Shown here one piece after another: positions 5,855-5,881 of a stretch of 5,881 bases of DNA (position 1 is its first letter; every line of letters begins with the position of its first letter). The position numbers and the translations under genes are program-made. The stretch lies in contig JACPVY010000086.1 of assembly GCA_016197345.1 (NCBI GenBank), positions 1 through 5,881 of the forward strand, read 5' to 3'. Source of the stretch: Burkholderiales bacterium. GTDB lineage: Bacteria; Pseudomonadota; Gammaproteobacteria; Burkholderiales; Burkholderiaceae_D. The notes beneath the pieces are model-generated. The model was not told the origin of the DNA. It searched no databases and saw only the letters and a list, made by a program, of their open reading frames with translations.

Positions 5855-5878
5855 GTGAAGTGAAGAGACCTCACTCAC
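5855..5878 (+). terminator. Possible hairpin after kdpE
   Basis: GTGA at 5855-5858 and GTGA at 5860-5863 can pair with two TCAC units at 5871-5878, leaving one bulged A and a seven-base loop. It begins 14 bases after the kdpE stop, a normal position for an operon terminator. The window ends three bases later, so a following T run can be neither confirmed nor excluded. Confidence 0.3.
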
Positions 5879-5881
5879 GCC

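Noticed and set aside
1..5881. A wholly new system such as a defence island, CRISPR array or mobile element
   Set aside because: No repeat array, transposase, integrase, nuclease or toxin-antitoxin pair is visible; all substantial frames belong to known families.

Overview
The window looks like chromosomal DNA of a Gram-negative bacterium, most likely a betaproteobacterium of the order Burkholderiales and perhaps Oxalobacteraceae. This rests on the flavour of the KdpD/KdpE and YcgR-like proteins and on moderate-GC genes separated by distinctly AT-rich spacers. It is inference; no ribosomal or other marker gene is present.

Left part (1-1225): two divergent genes. On the minus strand lies the first half of a GyrI-like / AraC effector-binding-like protein. 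It stops abruptly and runs into AT-rich DNA, so it appears truncated. On the plus strand is an intact AhpD-like (carboxymuconolactone decarboxylase family) protein with the full E-x11-C-x2-C-x3-H redox signature. The spacer between them carries two inverted repeats that could be operator sites, and a strong hairpin follows the AhpD-like gene.

Middle part (1226-2513): about 660 bases of AT-rich DNA with no convincing gene. It contains a perfect match to the IHF consensus, several small palindromes and a TATAAT box. A good Shine-Dalgarno then leads into a YcgR-type flagellar-brake gene that is broken. Its N-terminal YcgR domain and the tail of its PilZ domain are both recognisable, but the stretch between them, including the c-di-GMP-binding RxxxR and D-x-S residues, is missing and the two halves are in different frames.

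Right part (2514-5881): an intact two-gene operon encoding a KdpD-type sensor histidine kinase and a KdpE-type response regulator, 10 bases apart. The kinase and receiver catalytic residues are all present. The KdpD N-terminal sensor domain is divergent: Walker A is kept, but the acidic Walker B pair and the usual E-T-H-G-R segment are gone. The potassium-pump genes kdpFABC, which usually precede kdpDE, are not upstream. The pair may therefore be an orphan or rewired system.

I found no CRISPR array, tRNA, rRNA, intact insertion sequence or phage gene. No wholly new system is evident. The points most worth following up are the divergent KdpD input domain in an operon without the pump upstream, and the two decayed genes.
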